Assembly: GCF_000744705.1 (NCBI RefSeq)
Contig: NZ_JQML01000001.1
Span: forward strand, 1,302,001-1,366,000
DNA length: 64,000 bases
Source of the DNA: Streptacidiphilus albus JL83
GTDB taxonomy: Bacteria; Actinomycetota; Actinomycetes; Streptomycetales; Streptomycetaceae
Reading direction: 5' to 3'
This document shows positions 36,550 to 44,881 of the stretch, one piece after another (the first letter of the stretch is position 1; every line of letters starts with the position of its first letter). Below the pieces are notes generated by a model, which saw nothing but the letters and a program-made list of their open reading frames with translations, had not been told where the DNA came from and did not search any database. Position numbers and translations under genes: made by a program.

Positions 36550-36642
36550 TCACAGGCCCCGGAAAATCCACCTCCGCATCCTCAGAACCAGCCGCTCAAG
36601 GCGCTGGAGCAGGGATGGGCGGGGCTTCAGGTGAGGTGCCAT
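36550..36642 (-). CDS. Candidate 30-residue cationic amphipathic peptide
   Basis: A short frame with ATG at 36642, preceded by a G-rich ribosome-binding stretch (GAAAGGGGG, about 7 bases away). The peptide is strongly basic and amphipathic: it ends with SLLQRLERLVLRMRRWIFRGL-type helix (last 21 residues rich in Leu and Arg). A hairpin follows it and an extended -10 lies about 145 bases upstream. It resembles small toxins or antimicrobial-type peptides in composition only; no homologue is recognised and the coding claim is tentative. Confidence 0.3.
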   Translation of the reverse strand: MAPHLKPRPSLLQRLERLVLRMRRWIFRGL

Positions 36643-37007
36643 GGGCACGCCCCCTTTCTCTCTCTGCCGCGCCCAGTAGCCGCTGGGCGCTCCGGAGGAG
36701 GCCCATATTCGGGCTCCCCCTGAGCCCGACCGTGGTCGGTCCTCCTGGAGAAGGGGGCGCACCCCGTGGGGCACGTCCGTAATCAGAGTATCACCGTCGG
36801 TTACCACCAATGGCCCATCACCACTCGCGCCACACGACTACGGCATCCACACCGATCGTGGCCGATCCACTACAGTGAGCGACGGCGGCTCCGGGCCGCA
36901 CACTCCATCAACTCTTCTCTGCAGCAAGCCGGTTCCTCGCGCGTCGGTCGCCGCGCCCGGAGCCCGCGACCGTACGCCGGGGTCCGGACATGGACGGTGT
37001 GGGTCGT

Positions 37008-37688
37008 ATGAAGATCGCAGTTATCGGCACCGGCGGCGTGGGGCGGACGCTGGCCGGGAAACTCGAAGCGCTCGGGCACAAGGTCACCATCGGCACCCGT
37101 GACATCGCCGCCACCCTGGCCAGGGACACTCCGGACCAGTTGGGCACTCCGCCGTTCGCCGGCTGGCACGCGGACCGGCCCGAGATCGGACTGGCGACCT
37201 TCGCCGACGCCGCCGCCGCCAGCGAACTGGTCGTCAACGCCACCTCGGGGCTCGCCTCGCTGGAGGCCCTGTCCGCAGCGGGCGCGGCCAACCTGGCCGG
37301 CCAGGTGCTGGTGGACGTGGCCAACCCGCTCGACTACTCGCAGGGCTTCCCGCCGGGACTGGACCCCGTCGACAGCGACAGCCTGGGTGAGCGGATCCAG
37401 CGGGCCTTCCCGGAGACCCGGGTGGTCAAGACGCTGTGCACGGTGAACACCAAGGTGATGGTGGACCCGGGCCGGGTCGGCGGCGGGGATCACACGATCT
37501 TCCTCAGCGGGGACGACGCCCCGGCGAAGGCACTGGTCGGCGCGCTGCTGGCAGCCATGGGCTGGAACGACATCATCGATCTCGGCGGCATCAGGACCGC
37601 CCGGGGGCAGGAGATGCTGATGCGGAACTGGCTCAACCTCCTCACCACGCTGGGCACCGCCGACTTCAACATCAAGGTCGTCCGCTGA
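37008..37688 (+). CDS. NADPH-dependent F420 reductase-like oxidoreductase
   Basis: 226 residues with a Rossmann N-terminus (MKIAVIGTGGVGRTLAGKLE) and the region VVNATSGLASLEAL typical of the F420H2:NADP/FNO-like family, which moves hydride between F420 and NADP. The C-terminus (ARGQEMLMRNWLNLLTTLGT) is helical. The ATG at 37008 gives the family-like N-terminus; an ATG at 36990 is possible. Related proteins can act on other substrates. Confidence 0.85.
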   Translation: MKIAVIGTGGVGRTLAGKLEALGHKVTIGTRDIAATLARDTPDQLGTPPFAGWHADRPEIGLATFADAAAASELVVNATSGLASLEALSAAGAANLAGQVLVDVANPLDYSQGFPPGLDPVDSDSLGERIQRAFPETRVVKTLCTVNTKVMVDPGRVGGGDHTIFLSGDDAPAKALVGALLAAMGWNDIIDLGGIRTARGQEMLMRNWLNLLTTLGTADFNIKVVR

Positions 37689-37947
37689 CCGGGCGCACAC
37701 CCCGGCACGGCTCCGCTGCCGCCCTCCCCGACACCGCTCGGGGCCGGCGGCAGCCGCATTTCCGCACCTCACCCGTGCCCCGGCTGCCCCGCCCATACCT
37801 GAATGAAGCCATGCAACCCCTTGCGCAACGACTATGCGTATGCGAGATTCCCTCCATCGGTGGCTCGTACCCCCGCCCGACCAGCCCCCGGGGCCGCCCC
37901 CGCGCCCCGGCCGCCGGTCCCGATCTTCGGTCCGAACGAGGTGGCCC

Positions 37948-39333
37948 ATGCAGAACCCGGCATCCCTGTCCGTGGAGCAGCGATCGATCGACCAGATACC
38001 CGAGGACGAGCGCCACGGCCGTCCGTCGAGTCTGTTCTCGGTCTGGTTCGCGGCGAACATGCAGGTCACCACGGTGGTAACCGGCGCGCTCGGGGTGATC
38101 CTGGGCCTGCCGCTGCCCTGGGCGATCGCGGCCATCGCGCTCGGCAACCTGGTCGGCGCGGTGTTCATGGCGCTGCACTCGGCCCAGGGGCCGAAGCTGG
38201 GCATCCCGCAGATGATCCAGAGCCGGGCGCAGTTCGGCTTCTACGGTGCGATCATCCCGCTGATCCTGATCGTGATCATGTATGTGGGCTTCTTCGCGAC
38301 CAGCGCCGTGCTCGGCGGCTCCGCACTGGCGGCCTGGTGGGGCATCAGCACCCCGGTGGCCACCGCACTGGTCTCGGCGGTCTGCGCGGTGCTGGCGATC
38401 TTCGGCTACCAGCTGATCCACCAGGTCGAGCGGGCGATCAGCTGGCTGAGCGGCATCGGCTTCCTCTTCCTCACGGTCCGGCTCTTCACCCAGCACAGCG
38501 TCGGCTCGGTCTGGCACGCCGGCCATGTCAGCGGCGGAACCTTCCTGCTGGTCGCGGCCATCGGCGCGACCTGGCAGATCACCTACGCGCCCTATGTCGC
38601 CGACTACTCGCGCTACCTGCCGAAGGACACCAGCATCCGCTCGGCCTTCTGGTGGACCTACGCCGGTTCCGCGCTCTCCAGTATCTGGATGATGGCCTTC
38701 GGCTGCGTCGCGGTGGCCATCGCCGAGCAGTCCTTCGACGGCGGCTCGGTCTCCTTCGTCGTCGGCCTCGGCCCCTCCGGCACCCACTGGCTGTTCTCGC
38801 TGGTCATCGTGCTGGGCATCATCGCGGTGAACGTGCTGAACCTCTACGGCATGTTCATGTGCGTGACCACCACGCTGACCGCGCTGCTGCCCGTCAAGGT
38901 GCACGGCTGGACCCGGATCGGCTTCATCGTCGGCTCCGCCGTCGTCGGCACGGTGATCGCCCTGGCCGGCAGCGCGAACTTCCTCAACAACTTCGAGAAC
39001 TTCATCCTCTTCCTGGCGTACTTCCTGATCCCGTGGACCGCGATCAACCTGGCCGATTTCTACCTGGTCCGCAAGGAGCAGTACGACATCGAGGCGATCT
39101 TCGACCCGAAGGGCATCTACGGCGGCATCAACTGGCGTACCGCCGGGGCCTACCTGGTGGCCGTGCTGGCGGAGATCCCGTTCATGAACACCACGTTCTA
39201 CACCGGCGTGTTCGTCAAGGACCTGGGCGGCGCGGACGTCTCCTGGCTGATCGGACTGGTCCTGGCCGCCGCCCTCTACACCCTCGCGATGCGACCGGTG
39301 GTGCGCCGCGAGGCTGCTGCGGCCCTGGGGTAG
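37948..39333 (+). CDS. NCS1-family purine/cytosine permease
   Basis: 461 residues with about twelve helices: FSVWFAANMQVTTVVTGALG at helix 1, QSRAQFGFYGAIIPL, WQITYAPYVADYSRYLP and NFILFLAYFLIPWTAINLAD are hallmarks of NCS1 transporters for nucleobases, hydantoins and thiamine precursors. The ATG at 37948 has GAGG upstream. The 259-bp region upstream contains TTGCGC and TATGCGTATGC but no certain promoter. Confidence 0.9.
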   Translation: MQNPASLSVEQRSIDQIPEDERHGRPSSLFSVWFAANMQVTTVVTGALGVILGLPLPWAIAAIALGNLVGAVFMALHSAQGPKLGIPQMIQSRAQFGFYGAIIPLILIVIMYVGFFATSAVLGGSALAAWWGISTPVATALVSAVCAVLAIFGYQLIHQVERAISWLSGIGFLFLTVRLFTQHSVGSVWHAGHVSGGTFLLVAAIGATWQITYAPYVADYSRYLPKDTSIRSAFWWTYAGSALSSIWMMAFGCVAVAIAEQSFDGGSVSFVVGLGPSGTHWLFSLVIVLGIIAVNVLNLYGMFMCVTTTLTALLPVKVHGWTRIGFIVGSAVVGTVIALAGSANFLNNFENFILFLAYFLIPWTAINLADFYLVRKEQYDIEAIFDPKGIYGGINWRTAGAYLVAVLAEIPFMNTTFYTGVFVKDLGGADVSWLIGLVLAAALYTLAMRPVVRREAAAALG

Positions 39334-39509
39334 TCGGCGGCAGGCCGGCCACACCGATCGGCGCAAAGAAGGCGATCATCCCGCGTTCCGGCGGGTACAA
39401 CTGAGGAGAGAAGGCGCTCGGCAAACTAGATGTATATGGCAACTTCTATGTATGGTCTTACCTGGCTCCGGTAGTCGCTTGACCGTGTCGCCAGGGAGGC
39501 CGAACCCTT

Positions 39510-39534
39510 GATCCGGGAGCAGCCCTCCCGGATC
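39510..39534 (+). promoter_or_regulatory. Hairpin in the cyclopropane synthase leader
   Basis: GATCCGGGAG-CAGCC-CTCCCGGATC is a perfect 10-bp stem with a 5-base loop, 51 bp before the start codon. Upstream lies an A/T-richer patch with TGTATATGG and TGTATGG direct repeats (about 39431-39455). It may be an attenuator or a regulator site. Confidence 0.5.
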
Positions 39535-39585
39535 GGCTGGGCCGCTGCCGCTCTGAGACGTTTGTAGATTCGGAGGCTGGTTTTC

Positions 39586-40878
39586 ATGGCTCATGCCGCT
39601 GGACGGCTTGTCGCCCTCGCAAGCGAGATGCTCGGAACACCGCCGCCGCTGCGCCTTCGCGCGTGGGACGGCAGCGAAGCCGGTCCGACCGATGCTCCCA
39701 CCCTGGTCATCCGCAGCCGCCGGGCGCTGCACCGGATCCTGTGGAAGCCGGGCGAGTTGGGCCTCGCCCGGGCCTGGGTGGCCGGCGAGATAACGGTGGA
39801 GGGCGACCTCTACGACGCACTGAACCGGCTGGCGCCGGTGGTCTGGCAGCGCGGCGAGGCCCCGACCGAGCGCCGGCTGCTGCCCGACCGCAACGCCCTG
39901 CGGATGGCGGGCGAGGTGCTGGCGCTGGCCGGCCCCTCGCTCCCGCCCGCTCCCCCGCGCGAGGAGGCCCCCGCGCGCCGGGGGGTGCGGCACTCGCTCC
40001 GGCGCGACCGGGACGCCATCAGCCACCACTACGACGTGGGCAACGACTTCTACTCGCTGGTCCTCGGCCCCTCCTTCGTCTACTCCTGCGCCTACTGGGA
40101 GGGCGCCGGCGGCACGCTGGAGGAGGCCCAGTTCGCCAAGCTCGACCTGATCTGCCGCAAGCTCGCGCTCAAGCCCGGCATGCGGCTGCTGGACGTCGGC
40201 TGCGGCTGGGGCTCGATGGTGCTGCACGCCGCCGAGCACTACGGCGTGCACGCCGTGGGCGTGACCATCTCGGCCGAGCAGGCCGACCTGGCCCGCAAGC
40301 GGGTGGTGGAGGCCGGGCTCGCCGACCGGGTCGAGATCCGGGTGCAGGACTACCGGCTGGTCGACGACGGCCCCTTCGACGCGATCTCGTCCATCGGCAT
40401 GGCCGAGCACGTCGGCAGCAGCGCCTACCTCACCTACGCCAAGCAGCTGTTCGAGCTGCTGCGCCCGGGCGGACGGCTGCTCAACCACCAGATCGCCCGG
40501 CGCCCGATGGCCGACGAGGACAGCTACGAGCTGGACGCCTTCATCGACCGCTACGTCTTCCCGGACGGAGAGCTGTCGCCGGTCGGCAACACGGTCTCGC
40601 TGCTGGAGGAGGCCGGCTTCGAGGTCCGCGATCTGGAGTCGATCCGCGAGCACTACGCGCTGACCCTGCGGGCCTGGGTGGCCAACCTGGAGCGGAACTG
40701 GAGCGAGGCGGTGCGGCTGGTCTCGCCGGGCCGGGCCCGGGTGTGGCGGCTCTACATGGCGGCGTCGGCGCTGGCCTTCGAACAGAACAAGATCGGGGTG
40801 AACCAGGTGCTCGCGGTGCGCTCCGGCCCGACCGGTGCGTCCGGGATGCCCCCGGTGCGGGGCACCTGGTCCGGCTGA
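39586..40878 (+). CDS. cfa: Cyclopropane-fatty-acyl-phospholipid synthase
   Basis: 430-residue SAM-dependent methyltransferase that adds a methylene to unsaturated acyl chains of membrane lipids. The SAM site is LLDVGCGWGSMVLHAAEHYG, and HHYDVGNDFYSLVLGPSFVY and the SYELDAFIDRYVFPDGELSP region match the Cfa/mycolic acid cyclopropane synthase family. The N-terminal 110 residues are the usual accessory domain. A 12-bp-stem terminator follows. Confidence 0.92.
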   Translation: MAHAAGRLVALASEMLGTPPPLRLRAWDGSEAGPTDAPTLVIRSRRALHRILWKPGELGLARAWVAGEITVEGDLYDALNRLAPVVWQRGEAPTERRLLPDRNALRMAGEVLALAGPSLPPAPPREEAPARRGVRHSLRRDRDAISHHYDVGNDFYSLVLGPSFVYSCAYWEGAGGTLEEAQFAKLDLICRKLALKPGMRLLDVGCGWGSMVLHAAEHYGVHAVGVTISAEQADLARKRVVEAGLADRVEIRVQDYRLVDDGPFDAISSIGMAEHVGSSAYLTYAKQLFELLRPGGRLLNHQIARRPMADEDSYELDAFIDRYVFPDGELSPVGNTVSLLEEAGFEVRDLESIREHYALTLRAWVANLERNWSEAVRLVSPGRARVWRLYMAASALAFEQNKIGVNQVLAVRSGPTGASGMPPVRGTWSG

Positions 40879-40882
40879 CAGC

Positions 40883-40929
40883 GGTGCGGGGCGGCACGGA
40901 GCGCGTCCGCGCCCGTACCGCCCCGCACC
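40883..40929. terminator. Bidirectional terminator between cfa and an FMN reductase gene
   Basis: GGTGCGGGGCGG (40883-40894) pairs with CCGCCCCGCACC (40918-40929), and ACGG-GCGC/GCGC-CGT forms an inner stem. It serves the convergent genes ending at 40878 and 40940. Confidence 0.8.
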
Positions 40930-40939
40930 TGCCGTCGCG

Positions 40940-41584
40940 TCAGTGCCCCAGCGCCGCCAGCTGCTGCGCGAAGGGGACGACGGCATCGTCCGGCTGCGTC
41001 GGCCCGACGCCGGCCGGGGCCTGCCGCAGCAGCATTCCGGCCAGCTCCCCGGCCGCGCGCTCGATCCGGTCCGCGAGCGGGCTGCCGCCCCGCGCGGTCC
41101 CGTCCTCGTCGCTGCGGCCCCAGTCCTCGGTGGCGGCGAACACCGCCGTCGGCGCGACCTGTGCCCGGAGGTAGGCGAACAGCGGGCGCAGCGCGAACTC
41201 CAGCGCCAGCGAGTGCCGCGCCGTGCCGCCGGTGGCGGCGACCAGCAGCGGCCTGCCGATGAGCGAGTCGTCCTCGACCACGTCGAAGAAGGACTTGAAC
41301 AGGCCGCTGTAGGAGGCGGTGAACACCGGCGAGACGGCGATGACCGCGTCCGCGCCGGTCACCGTGGCGATGGCGGTGCGCAGCGCCGGGCCGGGGAACC
41401 CGGCCACCATCGCGTTGGCGATGTCGACGGCGAGCTCGCGCAGCTCGACGACCTCGACCAGGACGGTCCGGCCGGACTCCGCCAGCTGCCGCTGGACGGC
41501 CTCGGCCAGCCGGTCGGCCAGCAGCCGGGTGGACGAGGGCCGACCGAGGCCGGCCGCGACGACGGCGAGGGTGAAGGGTTCCAT
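40940..41584 (-). CDS. NADPH-dependent FMN reductase partnered with an LLM oxidoreductase
   Basis: 214-residue flavodoxin-like reductase (LAVVAAGLGRPSSTRLLADR at the phosphate loop, then VIAVSPVFTASYSGLFKSFF). Proteins of this subgroup are coded beside LLM oxidoreductases and supply reduced FMN. Here the LLM gene ends 56 bp upstream in the same direction, so they form an operon. Confidence 0.88.
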   Translation of the reverse strand: MEPFTLAVVAAGLGRPSSTRLLADRLAEAVQRQLAESGRTVLVEVVELRELAVDIANAMVAGFPGPALRTAIATVTGADAVIAVSPVFTASYSGLFKSFFDVVEDDSLIGRPLLVAATGGTARHSLALEFALRPLFAYLRAQVAPTAVFAATEDWGRSDEDGTARGGSPLADRIERAAGELAGMLLRQAPAGVGPTQPDDAVVPFAQQLAALGH

Positions 41585-41640
41585 CGGTTCTGCTCCTCGG
41601 CTCGGGTCAGTGGGGGTCAGTGGGCGTGGTGGCGGGCCGG

Positions 41641-42774
41641 TCAGCCGGCCAGGACGCCGTCCGCGACGGCCCCGGCGGTCCCGGCGTTCTCGGCGTTCTC
41701 GGCGTCCCGGCGGGCGACCAGCGCGGCGTGGGTGGGTCCGGCCGGGACCTCGGCGGGGCGGCCGGACGCGAACTCCTTGCGCAGCACCGGCACGACCTCC
41801 TCGCCGAGCAGGTCCAGCTGCTCCAGGACCGTCTTCAGCGGCAGGCCCGCGTGGTCCATCAGGAACAGCTGGCGCTGGTAGTCGCCGAAGGAGTCGCGGA
41901 AGGCCAGCGTCTTCTCGATGACCTGCTGCGGGCTGCCGACGGTGAGCGGGGTCTGCTCGGTGAAGTCCTCCAGCGAGGGGCCGTGGCCGTAGACCGGGGC
42001 GTTGTCGAAGTAGGGGCGGAACTCGCGCACCGCGTCCTGGGAGTTCTTCCGCATGAACGCCTGGCCGCCGAGCCCGACCACGGCCTGCTCGGGGGTGCCG
42101 TGGCCGTAGTGGGCGAAGCGCTCGCGGTAGAGCGAGATCAGCCGCTGGAAGTGGTCCTTGGGCCAGAAGATGTTGTTGGCGAAGAAGCCGTCGCCGTAGT
42201 AGGCGGCCTGCTCGGCGATTTCCGGGCTGCGGATGGAACCGTGCCAGACGAACGGCGGGACGCCGTCGAGCGGGCGGGGCGTGGAGGTGAAGGACTGCAG
42301 CGGGGTGCGGAACCGGCCCTGCCAGTCGACCACGTCGTTGCGCCAGAGCTCGTGCAGCAGCGCGTAGTTCTCCACGGCGAGCGGGATGCCCTGGCGGATG
42401 TCCTTGCCGAACCAGGGGTACACCGGGCCGGTGTTGCCGCGTCCGAGCATCAGGTCCACCCGGCCGTCGGCGAGGTGCTGCAGCATCGCGAAGTCTTCGG
42501 CGATCTTCACCGGGTCGTTGGTGGTGATCAGCGTGGTGGAGGTGGACAGGATGATCCGCTCGGTCCGGGCCGCGATCCAGCCGAGCATGGTGGTCGGCGA
42601 GGAGGGCACGAAGGGCGGGTTGTGGTGCTCACCGGTCGCGAAGACGTCCAGGCCCACCTCCTCGGCCTTGACCGCGATGGCGGTCATTGCCTTGATCCGC
42701 TCGTGCTCGCTGGGCGTCCGGCCGGTGGTCGGGTCCGTCGTGACGTCGCCGACCGTGAAGATCCCGAACTGCAT
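41641..42774 (-). CDS. LLM-class FMN-dependent monooxygenase
   Basis: 377 residues of the luciferase-like TIM barrel; MQFGIFTVGDVTTDP, VFATGEHHNPPFVPSSPTT, RIILSTSTTLITTNDPVKIAEDFAML and VDLMLGRGNTGPVYPWFG are family features of the CE1758-type group. It precedes and probably pairs with the FMN reductase at 40940. The ATG at 42774 is preferred. A MarR-type operator lies 19 bp upstream. Confidence 0.9.
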   Translation of the reverse strand: MQFGIFTVGDVTTDPTTGRTPSEHERIKAMTAIAVKAEEVGLDVFATGEHHNPPFVPSSPTTMLGWIAARTERIILSTSTTLITTNDPVKIAEDFAMLQHLADGRVDLMLGRGNTGPVYPWFGKDIRQGIPLAVENYALLHELWRNDVVDWQGRFRTPLQSFTSTPRPLDGVPPFVWHGSIRSPEIAEQAAYYGDGFFANNIFWPKDHFQRLISLYRERFAHYGHGTPEQAVVGLGGQAFMRKNSQDAVREFRPYFDNAPVYGHGPSLEDFTEQTPLTVGSPQQVIEKTLAFRDSFGDYQRQLFLMDHAGLPLKTVLEQLDLLGEEVVPVLRKEFASGRPAEVPAGPTHAALVARRDAENAENAGTAGAVADGVLAG

Positions 42775-42792
42775 GGTGTCCACCGTCCTCAA

Positions 42793-42813
42793 TATTTGTT
42801 GACGTTTCAACTA
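42793..42813 (-). promoter_or_regulatory. MarR-type operator of the LLM operon
   Basis: GTTGA-CGTT-TCAAC (42798-42811) lies within a 21-bp site that matches the 8204-8224 operator at 17 positions when read on the minus strand (TAGTTGAA at one end). The same MarR protein, encoded at 8276 or a relative, may bind both. Confidence 0.55.
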
Positions 42814-42982
42814 TACCGAACGGGAGAACCCCCCGGAACATTCCCCCGGCGCACCGCGTCGCCGATCATCCCAACGGACAGGGTGACCATCCCACCTACC
42901 ACTCGTTGAGCCCAACGGACCGCCCGTCCTGCCGCCCCCAGCCACGGCACCGCACCGCACCGCACCGACGAGGAGAAGCCGC

Positions 42983-44863
42983 ATGGGACGCGAGAACCCC
43001 GCCGCCGGGCACCGGCGCGCGCCCGTCCCCGGCGCGGTGGAGGCCGAGGCCGCACTCGTCCGGCACTACTCCCGGCTCACCCGCCTCGCCTACACCGTGC
43101 TGCCCGCCGACCGGGACCGGCACCGGCGGGTGCTCGCCGCCCACGCCCTGGTCCAGCGCTCGATGCCGCGCACCGCTCCGCCGCTCCCTTCCCGCACGCC
43201 CCCGGGCCAGGCGGACGGCAGCGCCTACGCCCATCTCCGGCTCACGGTGCTCGGCGCCGCGCTGCGCGCCCCGGGCCACCGACCCCGGCCGCTGCTGCCG
43301 CAGGTCTGGGGGCTGCGGCTGCGCCCCTCCGCCGAGGGCCAGGCCGCCATCGCACTGGCCCGTGACCTGGCCGAGGCGGCCCCGGCCGAGCGGGCCGGAT
43401 ACGCCCTGCTGGCCCTGGAGCAGCTGCCGCCGGACGAGGCCGAGGACCTGCTGCGGGAGGCCGGCGCCGCCGATCCCGCCGCCGCGCTGCAGCGCGCGCA
43501 GGAGCTCCGCGCGCTGCACCCCGCCACCGCGCCGCTCGGCGCCGACTTCGACCCCTGCGCGCTCCAGGCCGGCCCGACCGACCTGCTGCGCCGCCGGTTA
43601 CGACTGCGGTCCGCCGCCGGTGCCGCCGTGACGGCGGCCGTCGTCGCCCTCGCCCTCCTGCTCAACGCCTCCGGCTCCGGGCCGGGCGGGTCGACCCCCT
43701 CCGACGACACCGTGGTCACCGGATCCGTGTCGGCGCCCTCCGCCGCCGTCGCGGACCTCGGCCGGACCTCGGCCGACGCCTGGCAGGACACCGAACGGAT
43801 CGACTTCTCCGCCTGGCCCGCACGCGGCGGACTCACCCACGACGACGCGCTGCTCGGAGCCGCCCTGTCGGCCTGGCGCGCGCCCGCCGCCGAGCCCCGG
43901 CTGCTGTGGGCCGGACGGGTCGACGACGCCCTGGTCGTCCTCCTCGACGACGGCGCGCACCTCGCCCGCTACACCCGCCCCGACCACCCGGACGCCGCCG
44001 ACCCGGTGCGGCTGGAACTGGTCCGCGACGACGACTCCGACGTGACCACCGCCGGAGCGGTGCTGCTGCGCCACAGCGCGGCGGGCGACCGGTTCCTGAT
44101 CGCCCCCTGGGTCGACAGCGTCCAACTGCGCGACCTCAGCGAGCCGAACACCCCGGCCCAGTCGCTGACCACCGCCGACGGCCTCACCCCCGACGTCGCC
44201 GCCCCGCCCGCGCAGGGCTGCGCCCACTGGCCGGTGCTGCAACTGCGCTCCTCCAGCGTGATCGCCGAGCACCACGCCTTCCTGCTGACCGACCTCGGCG
44301 ACGTCACCCCGGTCCATCTCACCTTCACTCCCCCGCCGCAGCGCGGACCGGCCAACTATCCGCGCGAGGCCACCGGCAGCGAGGCCCTGGTCACCTGGTC
44401 CCGGCTGGTCTGCTCGCTCCCGCCGCTGCGCGGCCGGGACGTGAAGGCGGTCAACGCCTGGAAGTTCGCGATCCAGGCCCTGCCCGAGACCGGCGCCGGC
44501 GCCGCCTGGGTGTGCACCCGCGCCGACCTCTGGGACGGCACCGGCTCGGCCGCGACCTACTTCCTCGACCCGGCCGGGACCGGCGCCCTGCCCACCGGCG
44601 CCCAGCCCTCCGGACGCGCCTGCGGTCGCTTCCAGCAGTACGTGGTCGCCGACGCCTGGTGGCGGTCCCCGCAGAGCGGCCACGGCTACCTGCTCGCGGC
44701 CGGCAGCCGCACCGTGGTGCGGATGTCCGCCGAAGGATCGGTCGCCTTCCGGAACACCGCCGTGCCGACGCAGACCCTCGCCGTCCCGGGCCCCGGCAGC
44801 GGCCCGCTGCCCAGCCTGAGCGCGGCGCTCAGCACCGGCCAGACGACGACACCGTTGCCCTGA
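42983..44863 (+). CDS. Large membrane-anchored protein at the Tad locus edge; TTA codon
   Basis: 626 residues of unknown family. Residues about 1-200 are helical, with LTRLAYTVLPADRDRHRRVL and LLALEQLPPDEAEDLLREAG resembling sigma-factor-like helices; a single helix (AAGAAVTAAVVALALLLNAS) near residue 215 is followed by a 400-residue exported domain with cysteines. The ATG at 42983 has GAGGAG upstream. Codon 206 is TTA (43598-43600), just before the membrane helix, so synthesis should need bldA. It reads toward the Tad locus and is convergent with its last gene. Confidence 0.75.
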   Translation: MGRENPAAGHRRAPVPGAVEAEAALVRHYSRLTRLAYTVLPADRDRHRRVLAAHALVQRSMPRTAPPLPSRTPPGQADGSAYAHLRLTVLGAALRAPGHRPRPLLPQVWGLRLRPSAEGQAAIALARDLAEAAPAERAGYALLALEQLPPDEAEDLLREAGAADPAAALQRAQELRALHPATAPLGADFDPCALQAGPTDLLRRRLRLRSAAGAAVTAAVVALALLLNASGSGPGGSTPSDDTVVTGSVSAPSAAVADLGRTSADAWQDTERIDFSAWPARGGLTHDDALLGAALSAWRAPAAEPRLLWAGRVDDALVVLLDDGAHLARYTRPDHPDAADPVRLELVRDDDSDVTTAGAVLLRHSAAGDRFLIAPWVDSVQLRDLSEPNTPAQSLTTADGLTPDVAAPPAQGCAHWPVLQLRSSSVIAEHHAFLLTDLGDVTPVHLTFTPPPQRGPANYPREATGSEALVTWSRLVCSLPPLRGRDVKAVNAWKFAIQALPETGAGAAWVCTRADLWDGTGSAATYFLDPAGTGALPTGAQPSGRACGRFQQYVVADAWWRSPQSGHGYLLAAGSRTVVRMSAEGSVAFRNTAVPTQTLAVPGPGSGPLPSLSAALSTGQTTTPLP

Positions 44864-44881
44864 CGCGGTCGGCGGTGCCGC

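Larger units (their letters stand above)
36365..37007. other. 643-bp gap rich in hairpins; possible small RNA or peptide gene
   Basis: No conventional gene is seen. From left to right: a terminator-like stem CCGCACC/GGTGCGG (36392-36416); a single CRISPR-like hairpin unit (36433-36461); stems at 36480-36498; nested stems at 36500-36565 including GGCTCCTAA-ACGGG-TTAGGAGCC (36522-36544); a leftward 30-codon frame (36550-36642); stems at 36669-36690 and 36709-36729; and on the minus strand an extended -10-like TGATACTCT (36793-36785). The region 36820-37007 shows nothing definite except weak promoter-like sequence for the next gene. Confidence 0.6.
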
